Of a stretch of DNA of 64,000 bases, positions 44,768 to 56,721 are shown in pieces. The notes under the pieces are model-generated. The model saw nothing but the letters and a program-made list of their open reading frames with translations, was not told the DNA's origin and made no database searches. Made by a program: the position numbers and the translations under genes. Numbering within the stretch: the first letter of the stretch is position 1; every line of letters starts with the position of its first letter. The stretch comes from Rehmannia glutinosa (taxonomy: Eukaryota > Streptophyta > Magnoliopsida > Lamiales > Orobanchaceae). The DNA is taken from assembly GCA_016081115.2 (NCBI GenBank), contig JABTTQ020000228.1, positions 372,001-436,000 of the forward strand, in the 5' to 3' direction.

Positions 44768-45844
44768 GTAATACAACAACACCTTACAATACCTCTTTTG
44801 AGATTACCACAATCTCACTTGAAGATTACCACAATCTTCAACGGCACCTTGTGAAGATTACCACAATCTTCCGACATGAAGAATACCAAATTCTTCAACA
44901 CCTCGAAGAGCACCACACTCTTCAATAAGAAGATCACCACAATCTTCTTACACCTATCACCTAGATCATCCAAGTGTGTTCTTACCACAAGAACACTCAC
45001 AAGGATATCTTGTGTTGAATGATGACCACGAAGCCAAGATTACAACTTAATAATGAATAATACAATTTGAGTGCAAGTGTAATCAAGAAATAAAGCCTAG
45101 ACCTCAAGATGTGAAAGTAATAAGCTAGGCAAATTACAACAAGAATAATAACAATGAAGAACAAATATGTTTGCTTGAATGTATCTTGTTGTGTTGTATT
45201 GTTCTCTCTTGTTGTGTTGCTTCAAATCTTTCTCTATTTATAGGAGATGATTGATCATGTATAGGCTCCTCTTTGTGACTGATTTCTACAAAAAATGCAA
45301 TTAAAATCAAGATTATTGTTGTTAGAAATCAACCCCATAATTTAGGGAAAAGCTATCTGCTGCACAACTGTGATCGATTTTTCTTCATCAAACATTAGAG
45401 GCGACGATCGCGCATAGATGAAGGCGTTTGAAAATAAAACAACATTTTTACACAGGGCGACCGGTTGACGAGGGGTCCGACCGGTCGACCCTGTGCCCAG
45501 CCGGTCGACCTTGTGCGATTTGAAGAATAGAGAGTTAGCAACCTGTTCAGATACCGGTCGACGCCCAGGTCGACCGGTCAACCTCTTGTTTTTTTCTTCA
45601 GTTTCGTTTTGTGTTTCAAAACATAACTTCAGGCACGGGTTGCCCTATAGGGCGGCCGGTCCAACGCGAAACGGAAGTATTGTCCATTTTTGTCGAAAAT
45701 AAACTTCAAGAAATACTCCGAAAAATTAGTAAAAACATTTTAAAGCTATCGGGAGTATTTGGACAACATTTTAAAACATTGTTTTGGTATAAAAACTCTT
45801 TAAAACAAAATCATCAAAATTATGATAAAAACATTTATCAAACA
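44768..45844 (-). repeat. 5' LTR of element 1, second part
   Basis: Continues from the point where the LTR was interrupted (TAATACAACAACACC, compare 30019 onward) through hairpins, TATA box and palindrome cluster (45455-45660) to the outer end CATTTATCAAACA, followed by the duplication AATAT. Confidence 0.9.
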
Positions 45845-45849
45845 AATAT

Positions 45850-46103
45850 TACATGTTGAACTGAAAATTATTACACTTGGAGCAAAAAATATCACTTATT
45901 TATTAAAATCATATCAATTTTCTCCCCATCATCCACTATTTGGAGTCAATGACATTTCCTATATTTTCAGCACCATATTTAACAAAGTGTATTAATTTTT
46001 TTTCTCATCAAAAGTATCATTGTTCTAATTAAAGTATTACTTGTCTTAAAAGTATTATTTTATTCTAAAAATGTATTACTTACTAATTTTGGCGGACTAT
46101 TGA
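45850..46103. other. AT-rich non-coding stretch
   Basis: Nothing recognised. Short ATTACTT-type repeats near 46020-46085. Confidence 0.4.
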
Positions 46104-46111
46104 CTTCTGTT

Positions 46112-46310
46112 CAGGGGCGGTTCCTCCTTATATGATGAGGGGGTTTAGCCCCCCCCCCAAAAAAAAAATTTTTTTTCAATGCTTTCATTAATTTATATAT
46201 ACTTTATATTTAAATTTTAATTTTTTGTTTGTAAATATTATTTTTTAATTGATTTAGCCCCTTCAAAATCAATTAGCCCCTTCAAACTTAAACGTCTAGC
46301 TCCGCCCCTG
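46112..46310. mobile_element. hAT-type MITE
   Basis: 199 bp with ends CAGGGGCGG / CCGCCCCTG and a perfect 8-bp duplication CTTCTGTT (46104-46111, 46311-46318). Inside are a C run and an AT-rich core. Confidence 0.92.
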
Positions 46311-46318
46311 CTTCTGTT

Positions 46319-47334
46319 GACCTGCAAATTTCTTGTTAACCTGATCAGACTTGATCCTACTCACCCATAGAGATTTGTAAGATGGTCTAACAAGAGACCT
46401 TCTCAAACATAATATATAAAATAATAATGCCACAATGAGATATGGAATGATTTTTATTTGTACTCCGCTATAATTTTTTTTTTTTGCCACAACATACCTC
46501 CACCAATCATCACATCTACTCATCTTAAATAAAAAATTAAATCAACTATTATTATTAATATTTGTCACATATTTTCTCAAAAATTCAATTATTCATTTAC
46601 TCACATTTTCAATCACCAATCATTATTTTACTACTTGTATGCAAAATAACTTTTATCATCACATTCTCATTTGATATCCAGTTATACACTCAAAATTCAT
46701 TATTTTTCCTCTAAATACACCCATCCTCTTTTTAAAACCTCAAATATTTTTCAACTTATCCTTTCTCTAGTTTAATGTAGCACGATAATACGATATTGTA
46801 TGATACATATATACTTTAGGTAGTAAGTGCATTGTAGTCATTTAAATACTACGAATTTAAGATGCGGGTGTATTTAGAGTAAACAATATTGTGAATATAG
46901 TAACAAAATTCTCCGAATTTTTTAAAAATACTCGAATAAAACACGATATTTTCACACGAAGTTGAAATCCCATATTTATCTTTCAGAAATAATAACCCGG
47001 CAAAATCTCCGAACTTTTTCGTTAGTTAATCGATTTATTACAAATTTGTTTTTCAATTTAAAAAATACTATTTTAATTTAATAATTTTAAATACATTTTA
47101 TTAAATAATATAATATCTAAGAATAATTTATTGAAAATATTCCCATTAAAATGTATAATTTTATATAGAATAATTAAATATTTACATCGATATATTCTCG
47201 AATCAATCGCGTATTATACAAACGAATTTTGTTGTATAACCGAGATTTTGTTGAATTATTCCCGAGTTATCCCGATAATAAGATATGAATTTTAAGGGCT
47301 AACGAATTATTCCCAAATTTGAAATGGCAAAAAT
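46319..47334. other. AT-rich non-coding stretch
   Basis: About 1 kb without recognisable coding or repeat structure beyond AT-rich words. I see no gene. Confidence 0.45.
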
Positions 47335-47530
47335 TTGTGTAAGACGGTCGCACGATGCGACGGGTGATACTTTTAGTGTAAATAGTGATACTTTGTCTGA
47401 ATACACTAAAATTAAGTGTATTCAGACAAAGTATCAGCTTTTACACTAAAAATATCAATTTTTAGACTAAAAGTATCAATTTTTTACAGTAAAAGTATAA
47501 TCTATAGCACCGTTCGACCGTCTTACAAGC
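47335..47530. mobile_element. Palindromic MITE
   Basis: Ends TTGTGTAAGACGGTCG and CGACCGTCTTACAAG are inverted. The centre (about 47387-47435) is a near-perfect hairpin built on GATACTTTGTCTGAATACAC. Internal repeats AAAGTATCA on both strands. Confidence 0.75.
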
Positions 47531-47639
47531 AAGACATCTGCTCATTCGAAATTTATTAGGATATACCCAAAGAAAAATTCCTTAGGATATCCAATGAACA
47601 TTGCTTTTACAGTCCAAATCACTCCAACTGCAACTGGAA

Positions 47640-48659
47640 CTTGTGACTTGTGAGCTCTCTCCCAAGTCCCGTCTTGTCGTTCGCCATCTCCAACTTTTCG
47701 GTGAAGAAAAATTTGAGCCACATCACATGCATATTCTTGCTGACCACCCACTCGGCACTCACCAGTAACCAGTCATCACTCTAATACGAGCCACCACAAT
47801 CTTTCACCATCAGGTCCGTTCGTGACTTCGTGTGACCCATCCTGTTGGCTGGCGTCCATCAATACCTGGAATAAGGTAATTCTTAACTTTTTTTTCTTGT
47901 TTATTAATTATTGTTTGTTGTTTGGTGAAAATAGTGGACTCGTGAGTCCTGAGTTTTCATAACCAAAAGAGTGAACTTTTGTTGTTTGATGAAATGCCCA
48001 TGCTACTTTAAGTTTTTCTTTTTCCTTTTTTTCAAAAAAAAAAAAAAAATCAGTCTTGCTGTTAATGAGTTGAAATTACGGTTTGGTAAATTGCCTACAG
48101 GAATTTTGGTTTCGACTTGGTATAATCGAATGCACACCCCTAGTCTTGAATGATGTTTACATAGTTACTAGATTAAGAATAACAAGAAAAAGAATCCATT
48201 TAAAGATCTAATTTAATGAAGATATTAGTGCTGGTTGTTTTTCAAAAGAATATTATTCTAAGTGTGCCAAAGATTATCTACTTATATATTTACCTTCTAT
48301 GCATCCAAGGGATGTGATTTTTTATTTTTATTTTTTCTCAAAGAAAGTAGGGTATTTATTGCAACAATTATATGCAGAATGATGGAAAAAGAAGAAGTTA
48401 GAAAATGATGGACCAAGTCTCCAAGACCACCTTCCTCATACTTCTAATTTCTAATGCCTATCATTGCATGATTTGGTACTTTGTGCACATTTTAAAAAAC
48501 CATTCAGCCATCTATTCTTTTGCACACAAGTAAACGAAAAAGGAAAAGAGCTAAAACGAGTAGAATTATATTTACTATGTACAATACCACCTGCTTAATA
48601 AGCAGAGGATATCACTCTGATCCTTAGTTTTTGAGGTAAACACTATAACCTGGCAAATC
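47640..48659. other. 3' flank of GLR copy B
   Basis: Block-wise match to 20583-21668, including a conserved block 47680-47890. Contains the probable 3' UTR of copy B next to 48660. No separate gene is supported. Confidence 0.55.
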
Positions 48660-51600
48660 TCACTTAATCCCATGTGCCAGCCTTGAGGTTATTCGCTCGT
48701 GGATGTTTAGATTAGCAAGCTCGGTTTCCTGGTTTATCATATGAGACAATTCACCTTGTTTTCTTCTTGTTGCAATCTCTGATGAGCTCCTCTGATCTCC
48801 CTGAAAATTTATGTTGTGCTCTGAGGGACTTGAAGGAACAGGACTTGGTGGGCTGTTGGTGCGTGGAGAGTCCAGTGAGAAACTTGATGGACTTTGTTGG
48901 TAGTTTATATGGTTTGAATGCATACAATCTCCACAACAGCCATCCGCTCTCTCACTCAATATACGTTTCTGGAAAGTATGAGACCTCAAGTCTTTGTCAT
49001 CGAACTTTTGTAGCAACTCTAGTATCTTGCTCCATGTTGTGGATTCAGGATCAGGACGCTCGATGACACTCCGATTTTCACGTAAGAACCTAATCACATA
49101 GATTATAAGGGCTGCAATTCCAGCTATTCCAATGATCAAGAAGAGTCCCGAGAAGCTTGCTAGACCAAGGCTTTTGGATGGATATGAGGCGTCAGCGTCT
49201 GGACATTTGGTCAAATTCCTAAACCACTTGTTATCAATCTCCACCATTTTTGGGCCCTCGGTGACATTTAAAATTGCTCTTGAGACATCTGGTGCTAGAG
49301 GAGAACCTATTGGGAAGACCTGAAAAGTCGGAAAAAAGGAGTTCATAACTGAAAAATGGCAAGACGATGGGAGTGTTTGCAATCACTAAAAAAAAAAGTG
49401 ATTTATTGCTTCTGGAAGAAAAACAATAGTTGAGTGTTTTCAATTGCCAACTTTTGCTTTTTATTTTTATTAATTTAATCAGAAACTAAAAGTAAGGGGA
49501 GGTCTGTTTTAGATTTTCTGATTCTGATTCTGATTCTGCTTCTGGTTTAACTTTTGCAAACAAATAAGCACTTTTACAATTTATTTACCAAACACTGTCA
49601 ATTAATTAATTCTACTTTTAGTTTCTATTTACAAACACTACCAAATTCTGATTTTCAACTACTTTGTAGCATCTGTTACCATAAATCATCTCTTTTAAAA
49701 GCATAAGGTTTTGCAAACATCTCAAAATCATTTTATGGAAGGAGGATAGCATACAAAACCAAAACCATCAGCCTTATATGTCTGTCCAGCCGTGGTGTAT
49801 TTTGAACAGTATTTGCTGAAGAACAGCTTTATAAATGGGGTCCCATCAAAAGCCGCAGCTATGCCACCATTTCCACTCCCTTTGGAGAGAAGTTCATCCA
49901 ATTGTTCCGGTGATTCATACGCTATAAGTTGTGAATCATCAAACTTCATCTTTTTAAGAAATCCATAGACAAATGATCCTTTTGAGTAGCCTACATAATC
50001 CTTGTTGTTAATAAGTTCATTAACATCTGTAACCTTCGGCTGCAGCTTCTGAACTGTTAACATAGATGAAAGACTGGCGGTATAACTTTGAGTTAGTATA
50101 AATACCACCAAGAACCATATGATCAGCACAAACCTGGCCAAGTTGCTTACCACCCTCTCCCCTACCAAACAAAAGCAACTGCAAATTGTCAGAAACATTT
50201 GCATATTATATATCACCAATCTGTAAATTAGGTAGGTTTGGAAAAAAATGCAAAATGAGTCCTGCATCTATAGGGATGTTGCAATATTAGTATAACTTTT
50301 GAAATTGCGATTTTAATCCTATATGTTTTGCATTTTTTGCAATTTTGGTTCTATAAATTTTAGATTTGTGCAATTCTTGTCCTATAAGTTTTAAGTGGTG
50401 AAAAAATTTGATCCTAATGGTTATTCAAATATTTCAATCATTCCCAAAATGACCTTGTAGCCAAAATATTCAGTATATCTAAGATGCAAATATAAAATGG
50501 TATCAGAGCCTATGTTTTATTTACTTGAGTTGAATTTAGTTATCATTATACTATAGATTGCCTAATGAGAGAAGAATTTTAGATTATGAATGCGGAGCAG
50601 AATCCCTGATACGATGTCTACATGTATTATTCATAGTTGTCAAAAGCGCGCCTAGGCGTCGCCTAGGCGACGCCTAGGCGCTAGGCGACACAATACCGCC
50701 TGAGGGTGACTACAGGCGACAAAAGTGGCGAAGCGGTCGCCCGGGGCGCCTAGGCGTTGCTTTTTCTTGAGGCGATAGGCGAAGAAAAGCGACGCCTGGC
50801 ATGCTGGGCGTTTTTTTTGTGTTCTCCATTTTTTTTTTAATACAAAGGGCTTTTAAGTAAAGTGTCTTTTAAACTCTTAAACCCTAAAATATAACCCACT
50901 AGTCCAAGTCAAAGACCATTTCACTGCTCTCTCAAAGAAAGAGCAGTTCAGCTCTACAGTACGACGCTACAGTACGCCGCTGCGCTACAGTGCACAACCC
51001 TGGTATTTTTCCAATTTTTCAGTGTTCTTTTTTTTTATTTGCAACTACATTTGGATTTCTGTTTATGATATATATTTATTATTTATTTATTTTGCCATAC
51101 CCTTTTGTGGCTATATTTTTTTGTGTTTTAACTTTTAACTCTTTTTAAGTCTATGGGTAGTTGTTTTTTTTTTTTGTGTTTTAAGTGTTAAAATGAACTT
51201 AGATTTCTGTTTATAATCTATATTTAATTATTTATTATTTATCTATTGTACCTTACCATTTGTGGCTGAAATTGCTAGTAATTACCTAAATATAGCTGTA
51301 ATTGCTGAAGTTTTTAAGTATTTTATGAATTATTGTTGTTGATGTTTAGGAGAATATAAATATATAACATGTTTTTCTAGTTGTTGTCGCCTTGCGTGGC
51401 AAGGCCATCGCTTTTTGTCGCCTAGGCCATCGGGCGCTAGTCCATGGCTTGTCGCCTTGGCGTCGCCTATCGCTTTAACAACTATGGTATTATTTCCTAA
51501 TAATGGAAATACAAAAACACATACAAATTTGACAAAATTGGTTATTTTGACTAATAAGACCGAAATTACCACAACTAAAAAGTGCAAGACTACATTTGTA

Positions 51601-54600
51601 AAATCTTAAAAATTACTAGAATAAAATTGTTATTTTTGTTGAGGGGCAAAATTGTCACATGATTTAAATTGCAACTTCAAAAGTTACAGGACCAATATTG
51701 CAACACATGTATAGATACAAGACCGATTTTGCAAATTTCCCAGTAGGTTTTAGTATTTGATATACATGATTTATAATGAATCAATTACCCAAAAAAAACC
51801 ACGTCCCTTAAGATCCGCTCAAAGTCTACACTATAGCAAAAAGGACTTTAGTGTAAAAGATGAAAGTTGGCTTACTCTGTGCAAAGACCATAGTTGAGAA
51901 GGCAAACCAGAATATCATGCCTACTTGATACCAAAAAGGTCCTCTGAAATCTTCATTTATTCGATGTTCCAGAATCCAAATCAAAACCCCGATGAATACA
52001 AATGAGAAAAAGCTTGTCAACCACAGTTCCCAAGTCAGTGGCTTCACAAATAACCACGTATTTTTGCGCTTGTCATCTTGAATTGGTACAACCATTAAAA
52101 TACCAGAATCTGTGTAAGGCAGAGTGAAGTCTATGTACTGTGACCTGTTTGCTATAATCGTAATATCTCCAGCAACAGCATCATAGTTCTGTTCATTGAT
52201 CAGCACAAAGGTTATGTATAGAACCGTATACACAGCGAATAGTACTCACTGCATCTTGCGGGAAAATAGTTTTTTCAGTCTTGTTACTTGGACTACTTGG
52301 AGATTCGGTCTTCTAAGTAGTCACCCTTAAATTTTGGTTCAGTATCTTTCAAAAATTTAGTCATTTTGTCTGATTTTGACCGAAACTGTGTGCTCTTTTT
52401 CGTATTTTAAAATTATGACCGATGGATGCTAATTTTTCTAAGAAATTTAGGAATTTTGATGATTTGGCGCAAAAATTGACACGTCAAATCACCAAAAACC
52501 AAAAGATAAATTTTAAGGATTTTAATGTTTTGAACATTTTCTTGCATCATATCACAAAAATCTCCTTTTCTTTTTGACATATTTGACATATTTACACCGG
52601 ACCGATCATAGTCAGCATTTTCCAATAAAATTACAGAATTTCGGTCAAAATAGGACTTATCCAAATTTTTAAAAGATATTGGACAAAAATTAAAATTTGA
52701 CTACTTAGAGGACTAAATCTCAAAATAGTCCAAGACCAAAGAATTTATTTTCCGCATCTTGCTCTAAGTTGATAAAAATGTTTCTGGGTTTTTAAATTTC
52801 ATAGCAAAAAGTAGGATACTTACTTTAAGGTGCACTTGATAAACCAAATCATTGTAATCCCCAGCCATCTTGTGATCAGGTGTTGCAAATGGAATATATT
52901 CATATGGCACATGATATGGTAGTGCTGCCATCACCGCATCAAAAATATCTTTGCAGTATCCTTCAACATTTGTCGAATTGTCAGAATTCCAATTTACATG
53001 CATGAACTCTGTGAAACCATCTTTTACAGGTACTCCTACTCTCAGTTTTTTCCCATTCGTCGGAATTTCCCAACCCTTGGGTGGAGATGACACATCGCCT
53101 GGCCATATAATGGATCCGAGGTTGGATTTGGAAGTGGAGTATGTTTTTTTGTTTGCACTCGTGAAGTTCAGTTCTCTGACAATTCCGTTGTCTTTCGTCC
53201 AATATCCTATGCCTCGATCTCCAGGCCCAACCATATTGATTATCTGAAATGAGGATCCTTGGAGTTGGCCATGAACTAATTTGAACTCTCCAGCAAGGCC
53301 TTTGAAAGTGGTAGTTGATAAGGCCTGAATGAGCTTTGGTCCAGTTTCTGATACTCCAATGGCTTCAAGCTCTGTTGAATTTCTTGAAATGTTTGTCTTT
53401 CGATATGTAGGATTTCTCACGATTGCTTTTTCTGCTGCCATGGCTAGTGCAATTGCAGAATCATAAGCCCATAACCCAAAAATGTCGAAATCTGGAGTAC
53501 TCTTCTTCTGAACCATTTCCTTGTATCGAATTGCAAAATCATCGAGCTCTTTTGTCTTTGGAACGTAAGGTTTTACTCCTATTACTCCTAGCATGGACTC
53601 TTTGACGAATTGATCCATTGATTTTAACTCATTCGTTACGCCATCTGTAATAATCCATGCATACTCTCTGCTCATCATTCCTAGTTGTTTTGCTTTCGTG
53701 AAGAGGCGAGAAGCAAGAGGGCTGAGCATGTGGACTACGAAAACTCTGGTTTGCATACTCGTCAGTTTGTTAAGCTCTGCAACGATTTGATCATCTGTTG
53801 CTAGTGGTGAAATGGCACTTCTGTAAGGGACACGAATATTTACCTTTTCTAAGGCACCGGTTAAATATGGTATTATCCCTTCTCCAAATTCGTTATCCTC
53901 GTAAATTTGCACAACTTCTCGCCATCCGAAGGCTTGGATTATTGCAACAATGGCATCTACTTGTGAAGAGTCATTAAGAGTGGTGCGAATGAAATATGGA
54001 CTCCGAAGTGATGTAAGAAGAGGAGTTGTGGCTGAGAAAGTAATGATGGGAACTTGAGCTTTGTGTCCGAGAGCAATAAGGAAGTTAGCTTGATAGGAGA
54101 ACATGGGACCTATAATGGCTTGCACTTCAACATTCTTTAGCAGGTCCAAAGCTGCATTTCATGTGCAAGAAAATTTCAGTTGATTTTTATTGTAAGAAAT
54201 TTTTAGATACTTCTAGATAGACTAAAATGCTCAAAATCCAAATCTTGATGAGCCAAGAATAATCCTTGCTATATGAGACGGAGTTCCCACAGAATTGTAA
54301 TTTGAAGTTCCATGTACATCAAGTTGCCAAGTTGTTTATAGATAATCATTCTACAATTCTTTTTCTGACAAAAATTACATAAACCACCCCTGAGGTTTGG
54401 GGTAATTACAAAAATTTCTAGAGATGTTTCAAAATTACATAAACCCTCTATCTTGCATTTTTCTCATAGTCATTCTTGCATTTTTATCATAGTCATTAGT
54501 TGAACTGACGGAATTTGGCTAGCCTTATCAAATATATTGTAATTACATCCTCAACTTTTTCAAATATTACAAACAGCCCCAACATTTGTCTTGGCTATTT

Positions 54601-55129
54601 GTAATATTTAGAATTGTAATTGTATAATGTAAGACGAAAAGTTTTGGCGATTTGTAATATTTAGAAAAGTTCAAAAATGTAATTGTAAAACGATTGATTA
54701 AGTCAGCAAATTCGGTCAGTTCGTCTAATGATTGTAGTAAAAATGCTAGACATAAGTAAATCATAAGGGGGTTTCTGTAATTTTGAAACTTCTCTAATTT
54801 TTTTTTTCTTTTCCAAACCTCAGGGATAGTTTTGTAATTACCCCTATATTGTGCGCGTTTGAAGGCTGAGTACCTGCTGCAGCGGCCCCAACGACGTCCC
54901 CTTTGGAGTCTCGGTTGGTGAGAACCAGCCTAGTTTTGTAGTGATCATGTGTAGCATAGAAGTCTCTGAGGGCCATTGATATGCAAGTTAATGCCATTTC
55001 TCCATAACCATCCATGTCTAGCACCACACCCACTTTTATAGGTATAATCTGAACGGCTGCCATTTTTGTGATGAATAAGAATAAGTAAAAGAGATGCAAA
55101 ATGGGACGGCTTGAACTTTTCTTCTCCAT
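48660..55129 (-). CDS. Glutamate receptor-like channel, copy B (GLR clade II-like)
   Basis: Exons 54874-55129, 52824-54151, 51876-52188, 49755-50161 and 48660-49319, all with GT/AG borders, sum to 2964 bp: 987 residues plus stop, the usual GLR length. Residues 1-27 are a signal peptide. About 30-440 are the periplasmic-binding-like ANF domain (VGVVLDMDG start, VQAIIGP). S1 follows with GYCKDIFDAVM and FTLPYTDSG. M1 is at about 579-601, the pore loop FWYQVGMIFWFAFSTMVF next, M3 about 640-665 with SYTASLSSMLTV, then S2, and M4 about 820-842. The Ser/Pro-rich cytosolic tail ends at 987. Plant GLRs are amino-acid-gated, Ca2+-permeable channels used in signalling; ligand and tissue cannot be read here. 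No frame break was found. Splice sites are inferred and agree with copy A. Confidence 0.9.
49369..49722. repeat. MITE-like insert in intron 4 of GLR copy B
   Basis: Begins GGGAGTGTTTGCAATCAC and ends with the approximate inverse (TTTTGCAAACATCTC). Intron 4 is 435 bp here but 97 bp in copy A. Confidence 0.6.
50240..51742. mobile_element. DNA transposon in intron 3 of GLR copy B
   Basis: Inverted ends of about 45 bp (GCAAAATGAGTCCTGCATCT and its counterpart at 51670-51735), flanked by GTAGGTTT (50232-50239 and 51743-51750). Copy A has the empty site AAGTAGGTTATC near 22880-22895. A second element (50632-51486) is nested in it. Confidence 0.8.
50632..51486. mobile_element. hAT-like element with CCTAGGCG repeats
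   Basis: 855 bp with ends CATAGTTGTCAAAAGCG / CGCTTTAACAACTATG and a perfect 8-bp duplication GTATTATT (50624-50631, 51487-51494). Both subterminal regions are packed with GCGCCTAGGCG-type palindromes (50645-50810 and 51385-51475). Interior non-coding. Confidence 0.88.
52260..52753. mobile_element. Mutator-like MITE in intron 2 of GLR copy B
   Basis: 494 bp, ends GGGAAAATAGTTTTTTCAGT and approximate inverse ...TTTATTTTCC, 9-bp duplication GCATCTTGC (52251-52259, 52754-52762). Copy A keeps the single site CATCTTGCTC near 23389-23398. Confidence 0.88.
54370..54840. mobile_element. MITE in intron 1 of GLR copy B
   Basis: Ends ACCCCTGAGGTTTGGGGTAA and CCAAACCTCAGGGATAG...GTAATTACCCC are inverted. 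Same family as 18225-18505. Confidence 0.72.
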
Positions 55130-55192
55130 CTCTTAATTTGATAACTATTGTAGCTTTGGGACTTGAGAGAGTGAGTGATCATGGTATTCAGT

Positions 55193-55204
55193 TTATATAT
55201 ATAG
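55193..55204 (-). promoter_or_regulatory. TATA box of GLR copy B
   Basis: TATATATATA about 65 bp upstream of the start ATG at 55129. The corresponding region of copy A has no TATA box and carries a local duplication instead. Confidence 0.5.
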
Positions 55205-55254
55205 GGGGAAGTTGTTTGATGTTTGAATTGTGAACTATCACATCCACAACAAAA

Positions 55255-55715
55255 GGCTTTATTGCAATTTTGATCCTACAAGTATGGGGACGTGGCATAT
55301 TTAGTCCAATAAGCGTCCCACGTAGCAATCTTGGTCTCATATGGTTTGATCTTTGCGCAATTTTGGTCCTATAAATCTAAATGAGTTGCATATTTGGTCT
55401 AATAAGTATCATATGTAGCAATTTCAGTCTTATAAATTTTTATTTGTTTAATTTTGGTTTTATAAGTTCTAATTTTGTGCAATTTTGGTCTCGAATAGGT
55501 ACTTTAGTATTTCATCATTTTGGGATCAAAATTGCACAAATTTAGAACTTATGGGACCAAAATTACACAAAAATCCATACTTATGGGACTAAAATTGCTA
55601 CATAGCATACTTATAGGACCAAATATGTCATCTCTTTATGCTCACATGACCAAAATTATTATATAACTAAATGTCCCCCACTTATAATACTTACTGGACA
55701 AAATTGCAATTAAGC
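55255..55715. mobile_element. MITE in the promoter region of GLR copy B
   Basis: Ends GGCTTTATTGCAATTTTGAT and ...AAATTGCAATTAAGCCC are inverted. Internal GCAATTTTGGTCCTATAA-like repeats on both strands. It separates the gene from upstream sequence that is still close to the gene in copy A (26775-26880 against 55750-55840). Confidence 0.7.
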
Positions 55716-55892
55716 CCACAACAAAATATATGGTGTGTAGGGCCCAAAATGGACTGTGCTTTATAAAGAATAATGGAGATGCATGGAGTTTGCATTGTGA
55801 AGTCAATGAATTGTTTGATAAGCAACTTGGAGAACAAAAATTGTAAGTTTAAATGAAGGGGTAGACTTAGAAATGATATTTTACGTTATTTC

Positions 55893-56543
55893 TAGGATTA
55901 GTCCTAGGTTTCGAGGGGCCTGAAGTAAAAAGTAAAATAGGAACCCTTGTGTTTACCTTAAAAAAATTAATGTTACAAATATAATTTCATTAATTTAACA
56001 TATACAATACTTAAGTAATAACTAAAATATCATACTCCAACTTCTAATTAATTAGCTATGAAAATTGATATTCTTGCATTTTATTTGCAAGTAATAAATC
56101 AATCTTTCAGAATCAAAATTTTTTCTGAAATTTACTCTCAATTAAAATCATAGACAATGCAAAGTTAAATTGATTTTTAATTTTTTATTTTGCAAAGTTA
56201 AATCATATTCTCATTCAAAGACAACAGAAATTAACTTTAATTTTGTTTTTTGTTCGAAAAAAAAAATAAAAAAAAAAAAAAAAAAAAACAAAACTTGGAG
56301 ATCCAAAAGGGCAAAAATAACTTCTACTTTTGCAATGGTAAAGACCCCACAAGGCCTCCAAAATTAAAAATAAAGTCTCAACTAATTTGCCGTCTTACTT
56401 TTTTGTCATTTATATCAACTTCTACAAATATTAAACAAACATTATAAATATACATATGTTAAAAAAAGTTTTGGGGACGATTGTCGAAGGGGGCCCGACC
56501 ATTGTGCGGCGGCACCACCTATGTCGCCCGAGAGCTGCCCCTG
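55893..56543. mobile_element. Decayed hAT-like element
   Basis: The right end reads ...GAGCTGCCCCTG; the left end TAGGATTAG is a decayed version of its inverse. GTTATTTC (55885-55892) and GTTATTTG (56544-56551) look like the 8-bp duplication. An A-rich run lies at 56258-56290. Confidence 0.55.
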
Positions 56544-56551
56544 GTTATTTG

Positions 56552-56721
56552 TCATCGCAAATAAGCCTCACAAAAGTCTCACGTCCATGTTGTTGCTAAA
56601 ATATTTTTGACAACACTAGTGCCACAAATTTGTGACAACGTTTACACATCGAAATAGCTGCAAAAATGTTTGTCGTTTGCGACAACTTTTTGTCGTAGCA
56701 AAACATCTTTTTGCAGTAGTG
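56552..56721 (-). mobile_element. CACTA-type terminal fragment
   Basis: On the minus strand it begins CACTACTGCAAAAAGATG, followed by repeats of TTGTCG/CGACAA. This is the terminal style of plant CACTA transposons. The other end was not found. Confidence 0.55.

Larger units (their letters stand above)
29800..45844 (-). mobile_element. Sirevirus-like element (element 1) with nested insertions
   Basis: Minus orientation. 3' LTR 29800-31071, body 31072-36726, 5' LTR in two pieces (36727-36962 and 44768-45844). AATAT flanks it at 29795-29799 and 45845-45849, so both outer ends are original. The interior has PPTs, a solo LTR (32146-32979), decayed pol pieces and a shortened gag. Element 2 (36963-44767) sits in the 5' LTR. 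The family is the same as element A. Confidence 0.92.

Noticed and set aside
51330..51609. ORFs in intron 3 of GLR copy B
   Set aside because: They fall in the CCTAGGCG repeats and flanks of nested transposons and have no family signature.
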